From Hymenopus coronatus (lineage: Eukaryota; Arthropoda; Insecta; Mantodea; Hymenopodidae): 64,000 nucleotides of DNA. A model generated the notes under the pieces. It was not told where the DNA came from. It did not search any database and saw nothing but the letters and a program-made list of their open reading frames with translations. Location: assembly GCA_030762935.1 (NCBI GenBank), contig CM060895.1, forward strand, positions 77,111,001-77,175,000, in the 5' to 3' direction. Below are positions 11,073 to 22,856 of this stretch, in pieces. Both the position numbers and the translations under genes were made by a program. Within the stretch, counting starts at the first letter, position 1. Every line of letters starts with the position of its first letter.

Positions 11073-11105
11073 CGTTTCGTAGAAGTGCATCTTCCTCGTC
11101 TTCAG
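11073..11105 (-). ncRNA. hammerhead-like ribozyme core, left arm
   Basis: Minus strand reads CTGAAGA, one extra C, a stem GAGGAAG / CTTCTAC with loop ATGCA, then GAAACG. This matches CUGANGA-stem II-GAAAC of hammerhead ribozymes except for the inserted base before stem II. One A-A mismatch sits in the stem. Hammerhead motifs are known in Penelope-like elements and retrozymes. Activity is not demonstrated by sequence alone. Confidence 0.4.
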
Positions 11106-11271
11106 GGTGAACTGATGGATTATGCTTGCGGAGACTGGTATTTATAAGAGCTGGAATGAAACTAACATCTTAAATACCGGGCCATAATATCACGCGAACC
11201 AATCAGATGTTAGCTTTATTCCAGCTCTAATAAATACCAGTCTCCGGAAGCATAATCCATGTCAGTTCACC

Positions 11272-11304
11272 CTGAAGACGAGGAAGATGCACTTCTTCGA
11301 AACG
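11272..11304 (+). ncRNA. hammerhead-like ribozyme core, right arm
   Basis: CTGAAGA, one C, stem GAGGAAG / CTTCTTC (all seven positions paired, one G-T wobble), loop ATGCA, then GAAACG. It is the same architecture as in the left arm, with the stem mismatch absent here. Confidence 0.4.
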
Positions 11305-11350
11305 TTGGTTTCAAGCCAAGTTTTTACCTGGTTATAAGCCCGAGAAAATT

Positions 11351-12535
11351 TTGAATTAATACGTCGCCAGGAAAGCTTCAGTTCGTATTTAAAAGTGTCA
11401 GTTTCATATCAGTTGTTTTAATGACATGTACGTAAACTCATCCGGGACAAAATTCCGGCGACGCTATTTGATCATGGAAATTGAGTGCATCGTCTTCTAA
11501 GTCCCCGCAATTGTGGAGGAATGTTGTTTTTAACCGGTAAACAGTAAGCGATAGACAACATTTTGCTACACAAAAAGTGTAGATGACATTAAGGCACAAA
11601 ATATATGTAAAATACTTTTTTGTGGAGTTTTACCAGTTACAATGTTCCCTGTTATTGGTATAAATATTTCAGTGCTTATAGACTCTCAAAGACGAAGTTA
11701 CTATTGTTGCTGCTGGTTTTTTTTTCTTTTTTTTACACCCTAGTCCGGTAGACGAAACGTAATTTCCATAGTAGCACATAGCTAGCGTTCCAAAAAAGAT
11801 TAATATACGCTTCCACCTACTGTATTACGTTAATCCCCCTTCTACCTAAAGGAGATATGTAGTAAAACATTATTGTTATTCTGCATTTCGGTTAGCATTA
11901 AATAGGAAAATGAGGTTTTTGTAAGAATAGATTGTTTCAGGATACATAGAGAAACTTAAATGAATATAACACATTACATTTTTAAATTTTTCCTAAATGA
12001 CCGATGGATTATTTGTATAATACCTTTATAGTTTAACAAAACAAATATTACCTACCTAACTTGCCTGGCTGCCCTTCTGCCTGCCCCATTATTCTTTACT
12101 ATTCTGTAACTCTTTCTATGTTTCTTATGAAAGTTATGAACGGATTAGTATATTATTAGAGTTTTATTCCAAAGATCAGTTGAAGATATTACAGTTCAAA
12201 ATGTATAGCCGTTAAGGATAAATTACTTAACAGCACGATGTTGATATGACTTTAGGTTAGCTTCTAGTATACTTATATGTTGTTTACAAGCAAGCGGAGA
12301 GGGGAGAGACAAATCTCGTTAACTGCCGAGTTTGTGGTATAGGTAGAGGTGGACACAAAAGTACAGTTCTGTAGTAAACATGTGCTGATTGCTTGCTTAG
12401 AGTACATTACTGACAGTGCTTGGAGAGGCGGAAGTACTAGTGAAACCCTGTTGTATTTAATTATTTTGAACTCAGAGCAACCAAACCACAACCGTGTCCG
12501 AAGCCTATTGATTACGGTTTAGAGCGGCTGTAATA
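11351..12535. other. unassigned DNA, no gene seen
   Basis: No repeat family, coding remnant or RNA gene recognised. A 72-codon minus frame (12273-12491) has no motif. Confidence 0.4.
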
Positions 12536-13060
12536 CATTCAGGTAACCGGACCAGCCCGCATATGTGTCATCAACAAGCGAAGTGGTGCCGCGACTCAAA
12601 TGCTGCGGCTAGGTCTACCGTCCTGGTTTTTCCGGCGATTTTCCGGGTCGTCATGAGACTGCTCAAGTGGTTTGTCTCATCTCCCAATTTACTGTACAAG
12701 TGGTTTCTTTCATCCCCGAATTTACTGCATTTTATTTACCCTTCATCCCGTTTGCTCTGTTGCAGGATTGGAAGTGTTGGCGACGGAGTTTTGATTCAGA
12801 GTGGCAGGGAAAAAGCGCTCCCTGTGGTTTCTACGTCCCTCGGTCTTCGGCTGGTTGTAGGGTTATGCATACAACGCTCTTGAGGGAGACATTAGACCCT
12901 CTAGGTGAGGCGGCAGTCCCCTGTCTGTCCTAGCGGCTCAATCGGTAATCTGTAGAACACTGACACTGTTGTGCCGTCACTCCTGGTTCGGGTGTGTCCC
13001 CCTCTCACCTCATATCACCCTTCTGGGAAGGCGTTTTTGAGGGGCGTAGGTACAAACTCC
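12536..13060. other. GC-richer unassigned block with short tandem repeat
   Basis: Two imperfect copies of a 33-bp unit (CAAGTGGTTT..TTTACTG) lie at 12664-12727. At 12933-13005 GCGGCTCAATCGGTAATCTG and CCTGGTTCGGGTGTGTCC look like degraded A and B boxes of a tRNA-derived repeat. Overlapping plus frames of 106 and 88 codons have no recognisable product. Confidence 0.35.
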
Positions 13061-13660
13061 TCACTGGATCGGTGTCAAGTCCACTGTGAATCTGCCTGTT
13101 CCTATGTGTGGGTGTATGTTAAGTTGAGTGGTCAAGCTAAATTGTTCAAATCTGATTCAAAGAGTTTATTCTGTGCATGTAAAATACAAAAAGTACTAGA
13201 AGAAGGATTATGAAGAAAATGCACGTTTTCTTCATTTCATTAAATTTAATCTAATTTTTCAATACATCTTCCTAAATCATTAAAAACCGTACAAAATTTA
13301 ACAAAGTAATACATAATAGTGCACAGAGAACAGTTTGTAAAGTTCAAGAAACTAATCTGATTCAATATTCTGGAAAAAATTAAATACTCAAGGTGTTATT
13401 TCTAAATTTTACTTGCAATTCTGCAATGCTTTTTCTTATAGCTGATACAGCTATATTTTCCTTCATTCTAAGGGCACAACCGCAAAATTTATCTTCTACT
13501 TAAGATCCACTGTTATAATCCTACAATACCCAGTTTCAGAGTATTTATTACTGGTAATGGTATTACAAACCAACCCTTTAAGACTGTAAAGGATTGATGA
13601 TTGAAAAAAGGATGGGTCCTAGGCCAAAAATTGCGCATTATGCCCTGTACTCCAAGTTTA
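13061..13660. other. unassigned AT-rich DNA
   Basis: Apart from an 80-codon plus frame ending at 13213 with no motif, nothing was seen. Confidence 0.35.
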
Positions 13661-13668
13661 TATCAGAT

Positions 13669-13894
13669 TTTTTTTTTGGTAGTGTTAAACACCCGCTTTA
13701 ACCACTTATGGCACCGCAGGGGGTGATACTGATGATACATGAAGATGGAGCACCGGTGGACTGCGATGGTTGGGGAACCCGAGGAACCCGGAGAAAACCA
13801 ACCACTTTGTCCACCACAAATCTCACATGCGGTCGCTTAGGATCGAACCCGAGCCGTCTAGGTGAGAGGCGAGTGGTCTAACCACTCAGCCACC
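13669..13894 (-). mobile_element. tRNA-Ser-like SINE (SINE-S), full copy
   Basis: On the minus strand the head GGTGGCTGAGTGGTTAGACC resembles a class II (serine-type) tRNA start, and GGGTTCGATCCTAAGCG is the B box. The body carries TCTCCGGGTTCCTCGGG and GGTGCTCCATCTTCAT and ends GGTGTTTAACACTACC plus an A run. An 8-bp duplication TATCAGAT flanks it at 13661-13668 and 13895-13902. Confidence 0.9.
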
Positions 13895-13983
13895 TATCAG
13901 ATCTACAGCTGCGATGTCGCTGATATTTTGACGAAGTTGGGCCTCTCGCTTCATTGATAGCGGGTGGGACTTAAGCGTATGAC

Positions 13984-14857
13984 AAATCTGCTGTATACCA
14001 TTCACATGACTTTCTTTACGTCTCTGCAACAAGTTATTCTTAAAAAGCTTATACTTCTATTTACTTTATGCTAATCAGAAAAAAATAAAAGAAATAGTAT
14101 TATTACTTGCTTCCTTGTAAGTAGAACCGAAATAAAAGAGTACCATAGGTTAAAGTGACAGTCAGAAGCTGGTTGCTATGTGACTACAAGTTCCTTTGTG
14201 TGGAGAGCAGTTGAAAATTTCCTGAATAAGAAAAGTATGTTTTTCAAAGCAGAAACCAAAAACAAGGAATGTCTCAAAAATGATGAACCCCACGAAAAAA
14301 ATGTATATAACATAAATAGTGTATTTTAACGTGCGCTACATTTTTCGTGTTTTAAGTTTTTGTCTGTCTCTTGCGGTTTAGCAGTTATTCAAAATTTTGT
14401 AAAATGCCTCCAGAATAAAGTATTCTTCAGAGGCTATTCCCAAAAAAATCAAGACATATATTTTATTTGTCAGGTAAATATCTTTAATATCCGAAATCTT
14501 AATCAAAATAGTTAGAGACATTTTTGAGAAAATCAAAATTTTCGAAAAAAGTTCCTGTAAAGCGTAGTTGAGGTTGGGGAGATTTTTCTCAAAATCTTCG
14601 TGTCGCATCCCTTGAAGATATTACACTTAAATACCAAGTTTGGTATTTTACCGACTTTTTATTTTTGGGTTATCGTGTTCACAGTCACACGGACACACAC
14701 ACGGACCTTTTTCCGAAAATGCTTTTTTTTTAGATAAAGGGGACTCTAAACCATATATTTCCGGTGAAATCTCGGTATCGAATTTTTGGTTGGAGTGCAA
14801 TACCTTCTCGCAATACCTTCTCTATACACTATGTACATAGTGCGTATAGAGAAAGTA
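13984..14857 (+). repeat. HPR repeat, full copy
   Basis: Slightly diverged 5' end (CAAATCTGCTGTATACCATT), then the whole family consensus to the 3' hairpin CTATGTACATAGTGCGTATA ending GAGAAAGTAAAA. Near the 3' end AATACCTTCTCGCAATACCTTCTC shows a 15-bp local duplication. Confidence 0.95.
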
Positions 14858-16630
14858 AAAAGGGGGAGAGGCGCTGCTCTCTAAACTAATTTCCAGAAAT
14901 GCAGGGAAGATTCTCATTTTCTCTTGCCGATATTCAGACTAGATATTTGTATAGGCAGTTAAGAACTGTGTAGTAACAATATTACATGAATATTTGCCAC
15001 ATTTGCGGATATAATCTTAATTGACAGCAGTACTTGTGTCTTTAAGATGGTTAGATTTCCAGGGGAGTAAAAGATATTTATTTTCCCTGAGACTGCGGGC
15101 TGGAAGATGTAAACTTAAGTGGGCCTGCCATTATATAATAAATGTTGTATCGGAACCGAGTTTGAATGTTTTCTGTAGCGCTAATAACCTCACACTACCT
15201 AGACCATTAACTGAGGTATTCAGATGTGAAAACATTGTACAAAACCAATAGTTTATACTATTTCGCCGCGCAGTTAAAAACATGCAAAACGCGTAGTGGT
15301 AGTATAATATGTGATTGGTTTGTGGGAAAACTATTTATTACACTAAGGGAAAAATCACTAACACACTGAAGTAAAAATACATTTATCAAATTATCTATAT
15401 CTATACCCTTAACACCCTGTATACAAGCGAGCGTGCTCCGATATTTAAGTTGGTCGTTTAGTCAAGTTGTCATGCGCAGTGCTGGTTATTCAGCTAATTC
15501 TGCGAGCAAGCGTTTTACCAAGAGTCCTGTGTTCGACACTCCAGAGAGAGAGGAGTCCTGTGTTCGACACTGAATTGAACAAAGATAGAAAAAGAGGAGC
15601 ATGCTTCGCGTATGTTCCATTACACATCTAGCGCAAGAAAAGAAATCTAAATTAAGTATAAATATTATTTTTGACCAAAAATAAGCATTTCAAGTAGATT
15701 ATACAAATGCTGTACAGTTACACAGTATGTTTGGGAGTCTCAGCTCAATAATTGGAATCCCCTGAATGTCCCACAATTTGCGAATATTTGCTTCTAGGGA
15801 TACTCCAACAAAGGATTCTGGTCCCACAAAAATAATTATTGCGGTCTTTCTACTAGTTTACCTGCAAGGAGAATCCTTTATGCTCAAATGGCAAAGCACA
15901 CATACCAATGCATTGCTGCACAGGTCACAGTGGTTGCAAATCGTTCTTTGACATAATAAAAACATGTTCGATGTTGCTTTTTATTGCCTGGAGAGCACAT
16001 TTGGCTTCATACATGTAGATGATCTGCTTAATGTTGATTTTATTTTAATCCATTCTCTAGTATGTTGGAGGAGACTTGGTATCAGTGCTGACTAGTGTTC
16101 CGATAGTCTTCAAATTGTTGTTAATCCATTCAAATGACAGCAACTACATAAAATTGGGGAGTAGAATTGGGGTTTATTACACCTTTTCGAATTGCCTCGA
16201 GCATTAATTTCCTTTAATTTTATTGACAGTCGGAGATTAAAACAAAATAAATGTTTTCCATGTTTTGAATACCAAATTTACCTTTTTGTTATAAACATAT
16301 AACACCTTCAAATTTAAAACTTCTGCGAGTCCTAGAGATTCAAAAATAAACCAGGAAATTAAAAGAACTCGAGATAGAAAAGTAGAAGTGCAATAATTGA
16401 CCCATTACCAGAAACGATGGCATTAGTTCGGACAAATAATGACCCTGCTCGTCTGCCGTGGCATGGACATTGTTATAATCCAAAAGAAACAATAGTTCCT
16501 ACAACATCTTTTGCCTCGGAATGGGAAATAAATCCAGTCCTTGCGTTGAAAGGAGATCTTCCAAGAATTAATGTAAAATATTAAAGAAATTATTTACGTA
16601 TTCACCATTCCATTTTATTTTAAGTATCCT
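14858..16630. other. unassigned DNA, no gene seen
   Basis: At 15522-15571 GAGTCCTGTGTTCGACACT occurs twice with a 31-bp period. A 76-codon plus frame (15021-15251) and a 61-codon plus frame (15766-15951) have no recognisable domain. Otherwise no repeat match. Confidence 0.4.
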
Positions 16631-16806
16631 CACTCTCTCAGCCAATCTATGGAAGATCGAGAGGATGCGACAGCTCCTGGAGTAACGAAGTCAACAGCTG
16701 ATTCAGATTTTCGGGGCGTCTAGTACACCATTGGCCCTTCAGAAAGCGCAAAAGAAAAAGATTAGGTGGTGTCAAATCTGAGGATCTCGGAAGCCATTGA
16801 GTATAG
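16631..16806 (-). mobile_element. DDE transposase C-terminal remnant
   Basis: The minus strand reads WLPRSSDLTPPNLFLLRF, followed by a stretch with RRPENLNQLL and a stop. This matches the WPPRSPDLTPxDFFLWG-type block of mariner-like DDE transposases, which holds the last catalytic acidic residue. The frame is open for about 50 codons but no upstream catalytic block or terminal inverted repeat was found, so it is a fragment. Confidence 0.65.
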
Positions 16807-17474
16807 ATGATTTTTCCTCAATTACAACATTAAGTTAAAATTAATTTTCACATCATACGCCGAGATCCGAATTTCTTGCACAACACCATATATGACTGTC
16901 ACATATATGTTTTCTGCCACATAAGCGAATTATGCACTTATCACAAACAAAGAGGAAATACAATAAAAAGAAATATGATATTACTTATTTCAAAATTAGC
17001 GACATAAAAGATAAACAACTCAGCTCTTAACTGTTCTGCCCAGCTTCCTTCGACATATCCGTTGAGCCTGGGGATATTCCTCTGCAATATTTGTTACAGA
17101 TTGCTTGATATCGTGTTGATATTCGCCTTCAATGAGAAAATCCTGTTGGAAATTAGGATTGAATAATGGAGACTGACGTTCTCACGACGTCAGCAGCTCC
17201 GAAGTTCAAGGCTGAACGAAGCTAACATAGGCTGGACAAAGGCCTAGACTCTGAAGCTTTTATAATACTGCGTTAGGAGGGCACAGCTAGGTCAGTTTTC
17301 GAATTCTTTCCACTAATATTCATTGCTGAAACTAATGCAACAATACCTTCTTATTAAATGAAATATAATTCACTTAAAATCTACTATCAAGTACATTACA
17401 ATATGGCTTAAAGGTTGTTGAAGGTTGTATGTACTCTTGTTAAAGGTACACTGACTAATTTATGTTGATTTTTA
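16807..17474. other. unassigned AT-rich DNA
   Basis: Lies between the transposase remnant and the Penelope-like remnant. The latter's GIY-YIG endonuclease domain would be expected here on the minus strand but could not be recognised. Confidence 0.35.
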
Positions 17475-19076
17475 GTTGCACTTATTATTATTCTTTATAT
17501 AATTATCTACACGAGTAGGTTTTCTATAAATACCAAATTGCAGAATATTATTATTATTTCTGAACACGTTCAAATCCGAAAACGAAAGCTTGCAATTCTC
17601 TTCGCATTCCATTGTGAGTTTAATGATTTCTTCCAGAGTATTTAAAATATATGAATATTAATGTATGGACGATACCTAACACATCATCTACATATCTGGG
17701 GCATATTTTGATTATCCAGGGTGTTCTTTAGCAATTTTAATTTCCAAAAGCATATATAAATCTGTTAAGAAGGCTGGAAAGGGATTTCCCATAGCTAATC
17801 CCTGTATCTGTTCGTAAAATTTGTTGAAAGTAAAAAACATATCGTTAATGCCGCAAGAAGTTAGAGTAATTAATTCTTTAATTACGTAATTAGTAAATTA
17901 GTCATTAGTAAATTAGATATCTTTTCAGTTAGTACATTTGTAAACAGTGAGGTGAAAAATAAAGATTCAAGAATGTCTTCTTTTGCAAGTGTGATATGTT
18001 TAATTTTGATCATTAATTTTAATGACTTTTTACACTCGAAGTTTTAAGCTCTTGAATGAGTTAAATCTTTTTGCTAACCATTTTGAAATTTTATAGCTAG
18101 AAGAACCTATATTATTGATAAAGGTCTAATGTTGCCATCATTAATATATGTTTTTGGTAGACAGTACATCCTGGATAGTATAGAATTACTTTTTCAAGTT
18201 TTTCTTTACCTCAATTTACATGAAGTTAACATTAACTATTGTTTAGTTACCAAGTTTAACACAAGAGTTTAATGGATATTTACTTATTTGACTTGAATCA
18301 TATTTTTACATTAGCTGCAGAACTCTGGAATTGTAATCGTCACTGTTTATAATTACTATCTAGTTGCCTATGTAAGCGTTTAAATATACTACACGAAGTT
18401 CATTAAGCTGTTTTGTTACCTATAATTCTGGATTCTTCATGCAGTTATACTTAAAGTTCTTTAAGCATTTCTGAGCATTGCATTTTCAACGAGTTGGAAA
18501 CTGTAAGTCCAAAATTAGCTATATCCATGTGGGTAATAGTTACCATGCTAACTTCATATACCCAAGGTTGCGTGTTCAAACATGGCGGAGGATGATGGAA
18601 TCTTTCGTGCATAAAAATCCTTAGCATGTCTTCCTTCGGGACGTTGGTCCTGTGTTGTAGATTTACGGCACGTAAAAGAACCTAATTGGGTCACTGGGCA
18701 AAATTAAGTGTCTTTCACGCCCCTTATAGATTGGGAAGCTGAGAACCACAGCAGTTAAACAGCATCTATAAATAAATTTCCATTTTCCATATTCTCCGAG
18801 AAAGACAAACTGGTTTTAAAGCCTGTGTTCAATAGTTGTAATTCATTGATATTAAAGGTTTCATTACATAAATTTATTATAGGATTAATTATGAACCAAT
18901 TAATGGGATTATAAGCAGGAATGACACATTCCCGTTGGAGAGAATTTTTAGGCATTTTAAAACGGAAGCCAATAACAAGGTATATATGGGAAACGTAAAT
19001 GACAAGTTGTGTTTTTAACAAGCTCTGCAGTTTTCGTATACTACCTTCTATGTATTTCTTAGAGTTTACCTGGGAT
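17475..19076 (-). mobile_element. Penelope-like element reverse transcriptase remnant
   Basis: Minus-strand pieces, in order, match Penelope-like reverse transcriptases. The N-terminal region with NELQLLNTGFK falls near 18820-18860, LPKTYINDGNIRPL near 18120-18165, a KISKWLAKRFN block near 18056-18096, GLAMGNPFPAF near 17771-17806, the catalytic YVDD near 17680-17697 (as RYVDDVLGIV), and FGIYRKPTRVDNY near 17505-17550. Frameshifts and stops interrupt it, so it is inactive. A SINE at 18529-18761 splits the reading frame and an HPR copy truncates the 5' side at about 19077. Telomere-type or GIY-YIG-bearing classes cannot be told apart because the 3' part is lost. Confidence 0.88.
18529..18761 (+). 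mobile_element. tRNA-derived SINE (SINE-C) inside the Penelope remnant
   Basis: The head GGGTAATAGTTACCATGCTA (A-box region) and AAGGTTGCGTGTTCAAACAT (B box) are followed by the family body TTACGGCACGTAAAAGAACC and TTTCACGCC, ending at GAGAACCACAGCAGTTAAAC. Minus-strand relatives occur at 45670-45918 and 57555-57700, and a plus fragment at 43320-43415. Confidence 0.85.
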
Positions 19077-19440
19077 ACAAAAATCATTCAGAATGAAGAG
19101 GACCTCAGAGGCTGTTCATAGAAAATGTTAGAATACACATTTTATTTGTCTGGTATTACAATCAAAATCCTTAGAGCCGCTATTAAGAAAATCAAATCTT
19201 TCGAAATTTTTTTCCATTCAATGGGTAGTTAGGAGTGGATGAATTTTCTTGAAAATAATCGCGGTCTTGATTATCAAGTTTGGTATTGAAGAAATTTTTC
19301 GTTTTTGAGCTATGCTGTCCACAGACGATTAAAATTATAGTTTTCTTAAGATGCTTGAGGGGTCCTCAAAGCATTTCTGATGAAATCTCGGTATAGAATT
19401 TTTGGGTGGACTAAAATGCCTTTTCTACCTACTATAACCA
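19077..19440 (+). repeat. HPR repeat, 3' part
   Basis: Runs from ATTCAGAATGAAGAGG through GGTAGTTAGGAGTGG, ATCAAGTTTGGTATTGAAG, TTGAGCTATGCTGTCC and TCTCGGTATAGAATTTTTGG to a degraded hairpin. A (CA)n tract follows at 19441-19466. Confidence 0.85.
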
Positions 19441-19466
19441 CACACACACACATACACACACACACA

Positions 19467-20557
19467 GTACAGTTGGAAAGGGAGATCTGGGTATATCTAG
19501 ATAGAGGTGGATAGATGATGGAGACCGAAACAAGTGAATGTAATGCATAATCCTGAAAGAGGATATGAACTACGGTAACACCATTACACAAGAATATTCC
19601 TAATGTTGTTAGTATACGGTAGGGAAGAAAGAGACGCAGTGATACGGAACACTATTGAATTGTTGATTGATGGAGCGAAGTTCTTTTTTTTTTTTTCTTT
19701 TTTCTCTCTTTGCTTTCGTACAATAGCCGCCTCTAAGAAATACAGAACTACAAATAGTTTTCTAAACCTGCTCAGCACGAATGATTTCGGAGAAGGAAAC
19801 GTTCACAACTGTTTGTAATCATTTAGCTGCACTCTGCACATGCACTAGTCATTGGAATAAATTGCAATTTTTGTAAGTCGATTTTTAGTTAGGTAGATTC
19901 AAGTATCCTGCGGTCGTGAATATCTAAAGGTATGTTTACATCCACAATAATACACATTAAAAAAACGACAGCGAAGTTATACACTAATAACTTATTATTC
20001 TTATTATTTAAAAACACTAAACTTATTTTTGTATTACTAAAGAAGCAATATTATCATGTGCATTACCATAGCATACTTCACTCTTGGAAGAAAGTGAGTC
20101 GAGGTGAATGCTGATTCAGAAAGTAGCAATTGTTTATCATGCAGAGTCGTTTCCAATATTTAAGACGTCTTACTTCCAAGTCTAGACCACTTGCAAGTCA
20201 TTTAACAGCAGTCAGTGTATCATCAGGGAGCAGCTATACGATTTTTTTCGAAATGAAATCGATGAAAATCTTGAGTAATTGCGAGGCGCATTGTTTCACG
20301 ATACCCTTGAGGAAAATCCAAAAGCATAACCATTATGCTAATGCACGATAGTATTATTTAAGATGTAGTACCCTGCTTAATTTTTCTCAAGAAGTTAGCT
20401 TTGCCACAATTAGTGTTGCAAAACTTATGTGCTCACTGTAGCGTCAAATAATGTCGAGTTGAGAACGTCCTTCTTTGTTTACCTCGGGATCATTCTAGTC
20501 CGAGATAGAGTATAAGAAAACTACAATAATAATAGCAACTATTCTAAAAAAAAAACA
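19467..20557. other. unassigned DNA, no gene seen
   Basis: Contains a T-rich run (19682-19702) and several short open frames (60-81 codons) on both strands without recognisable motifs. No repeat family match was noticed. Confidence 0.4.
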
Positions 20558-21425
20558 TCTGATGTGTTCCATTCACATGACTTTCCCTACATCGCTGAAA
20601 CAAATTCCTGTGAAAAAGCATACCCTTCTATCTACTTTATAATAATCGAGATAAACGTTAGCAGAAGTTGTCTTAATTACTTGCTTCCTTGTAAGTAAAA
20701 GGGTAATAAGGGAACACATTAGGTTAAAATGAATTTCAAATCTTTCAAAAGCCGGTTGAACTCCGTTTCTATGTAGTGCCAGGAGTTTTACAACTTTCCA
20801 TGCTAGAAAAAGTTTACGTATTTTGCATCTGAAACAAATAACAAGGAATATATCAGAAATGCCTAATTCAACGAGAAAAACGTATAGAATATATTTTGTG
20901 TGTTTTAATGTAATCTACATTTTTGTGTACTTAATTTTTTATATCCCTTAGGATTTACTAGTTACGCAAAATTCAGCAAGATTCATTCAGAATAGCAGGT
21001 CTTTAGAGCATATTCCCAGCAAATTCAAAATATACATTTTATTTGCCATATAAATAGCTTTAATATACGGTATTTTAATCTTAATCGTTGGAGCCATTTT
21101 TGAGAAAATCAAAATTTTGGAATTTTTTTCCATGTAAGGGGTAGTTTGAGGTGGAAGGATTATTATTCTCAAAATATTTGTGTCGCATCCCTGGAAGATA
21201 CCAATCTTAAATACAAAGTTTGGTATTTTACCGACTTTTCGTTTTTGAGTTATCGTGTTCATAGGAACTCGGATACACACACTCGGGCCTTTTTATGAAA
21301 ATATTTTTTTTTGATACAGGGGACCCTAAAACGTGTATTTCCGGTGATATCTAGGTATCGAATTTTTGGATGGAATGCAATTACCTCTTTTTATACTTTA
21401 TGCACACAGTGCGTGTAGAGAAAGT
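20558..21425 (+). repeat. HPR repeat, full copy
   Basis: Intact 5' end TCTGATGTGTTCCATTCACA preceded by an A-run, and a complete 3' end GCGTGTAGAGAAAGTAA. Total length 868 bp. The plus-side hairpin arm is altered (TTTATACTTTATGCACACAG). Confidence 0.95.
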
Positions 21426-21981
21426 AATAACGTTACGCGCAGCGCCACTTCTGCGCATAGCTGATTTATAACTTAATTATGTATACCAGGTTTGAGAATA
21501 GGGCCCAGGACAGCAGCAGTTACCCTAGTATTTCTCTTTTCGCACAAAACCTTTCCTTTTCAAGCCGAATGAATGGCGCAGAGCCGAGAGCGAACGCTGG
21601 GCAGTAACTCTGTAGCATTCAACCCCCGCGGGATGAACCCCCCCTCCCTTCCTTTTATCTCTGATTTGATTCTAAATAATTGACTGAAATGCAACTGCGG
21701 AAGGAAAGTGCCCGACCTCAGCTGGGGAACGCGATGTCCGGGTCATTACTTCATTAGGTACGTTCCAAATGCTTACAGATTCCTTCCAAACCTTCAAGGG
21801 GGAAAAAGACATTGAAGGGGCAGAATGGTTGACTTTGCTGTTCCCAGATCAACCAATGTAAAGAACTCTTCAACTAGTGTTGTTATAATTGTTTGTGGGG
21901 ATGTGCGTGGGCCTTACCTTTCACTCAAGAAGACTGAATCGATTTATATCGCTACGAAACTTATCACATATAGGACCTTGA
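21426..21981. other. unassigned DNA, GC-richer in part
   Basis: 21540-21740 is GC-richer (ATTCAACCCCCGCGGGATGA) but gives no open frame of note and no recognised repeat. Confidence 0.35.
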
Positions 21982-22854
21982 TTTTTACTTTTTCTAGCCA
22001 CATATGTACAATGTACATAGTGGATAGAGAAGGTATTGTATTTCACCCAAAATTTCGATGTCGAGATTTCACCAGAAATATATACTTTGGGGTCACCTAT
22101 GTCCAAAAAAAGCATTTTCAGAAAAAGGCCCGTGTGTGTGTTTGTGGTCAGCATAACCCCAAATCCAATGACCGTTAAATACCAAGATGTGTATCTAAGT
22201 TTATTACCCTCCATGGATAAGACACGAAGATTTTCAAAAAGATTTCCTCCTCCAAACTACCCTTTATATGGAAAACGTTTAGAAATGTTGGTTTTCTCCA
22301 AAATGCGGCTTCGGTTTTTATTAAAATACAACATATTAATGATATCCACAACACAAATAAAATGTATTTTTTGAATTTCCTTTGAATAGTCTCTAAAGAG
22401 CACTTTATTTTGGTTGATTTCTGCAGAATTTTGCATAACGGGTAAGGCGTAAGAGATAGACGAAAACTTACTGCACAAGAAACTTTAAGACACATAATTT
22501 ATACAATATGCAATTTTGTTGTAGAGTTGACCGTTTCCAAGATATTCTTGATTATTGGTTTTAAGCTTAAAATACCTATTTTTTTCTCAGTCAGGATGTG
22601 TCCGTTTTTCTTTTGTCCTACTCTTAGCCAAGCAAAGAAGCCAATTTCGATGACAATCATATAACGATAGCTTTTAAAACATTTGCCTATCATTTTAGCA
22701 TAGGGCATTCCTATAATTCCCTTCCAATTGTAAGGCACTCAGTAATAAGTATTTTCTGCTAATGCTTATCTCGCTCGATTAGCATGGTGTCGAAAGATTT
22801 TGAAAGAACTCAGTAGACCAGTCAGAGAAAGTTATGTGGTAGTAGCACGTCAGA
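21982..22854 (-). repeat. HPR repeat, full copy (first of head-to-tail pair)
   Basis: Starts with the hairpin CATATGTACAATGTACATAG and ends AGAAAGTTATGTGGTAGTAGCACGTCAGA, more diverged than its neighbour. Only a TT run separates it from the next copy in the same orientation. Confidence 0.93.
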
Positions 22855-22856
22855 TT

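Larger units (their letters stand above)
11028..11350. repeat. long inverted repeat, ~143-bp arms
   Basis: Left arm 11028-11170 and right arm 11205-11350 are inverted copies (TTCTCGGGCTT...AACATCT against AGATGTTAG...AGCCCGAGAA), separated by about 34 bp. Arms differ at several positions, so this is an old insertion. Each arm carries the CTGAAGA-stem-GAAACG motif annotated separately. The layout fits a foldback element or two opposed long terminal segments of a retroelement. Confidence 0.85.

Noticed and set aside
21825..22178. 117-codon plus frame as a gene
   Set aside because: It runs from unassigned DNA into the HPR hairpin end; related frames appear in many HPR copies in varying frames without conservation.
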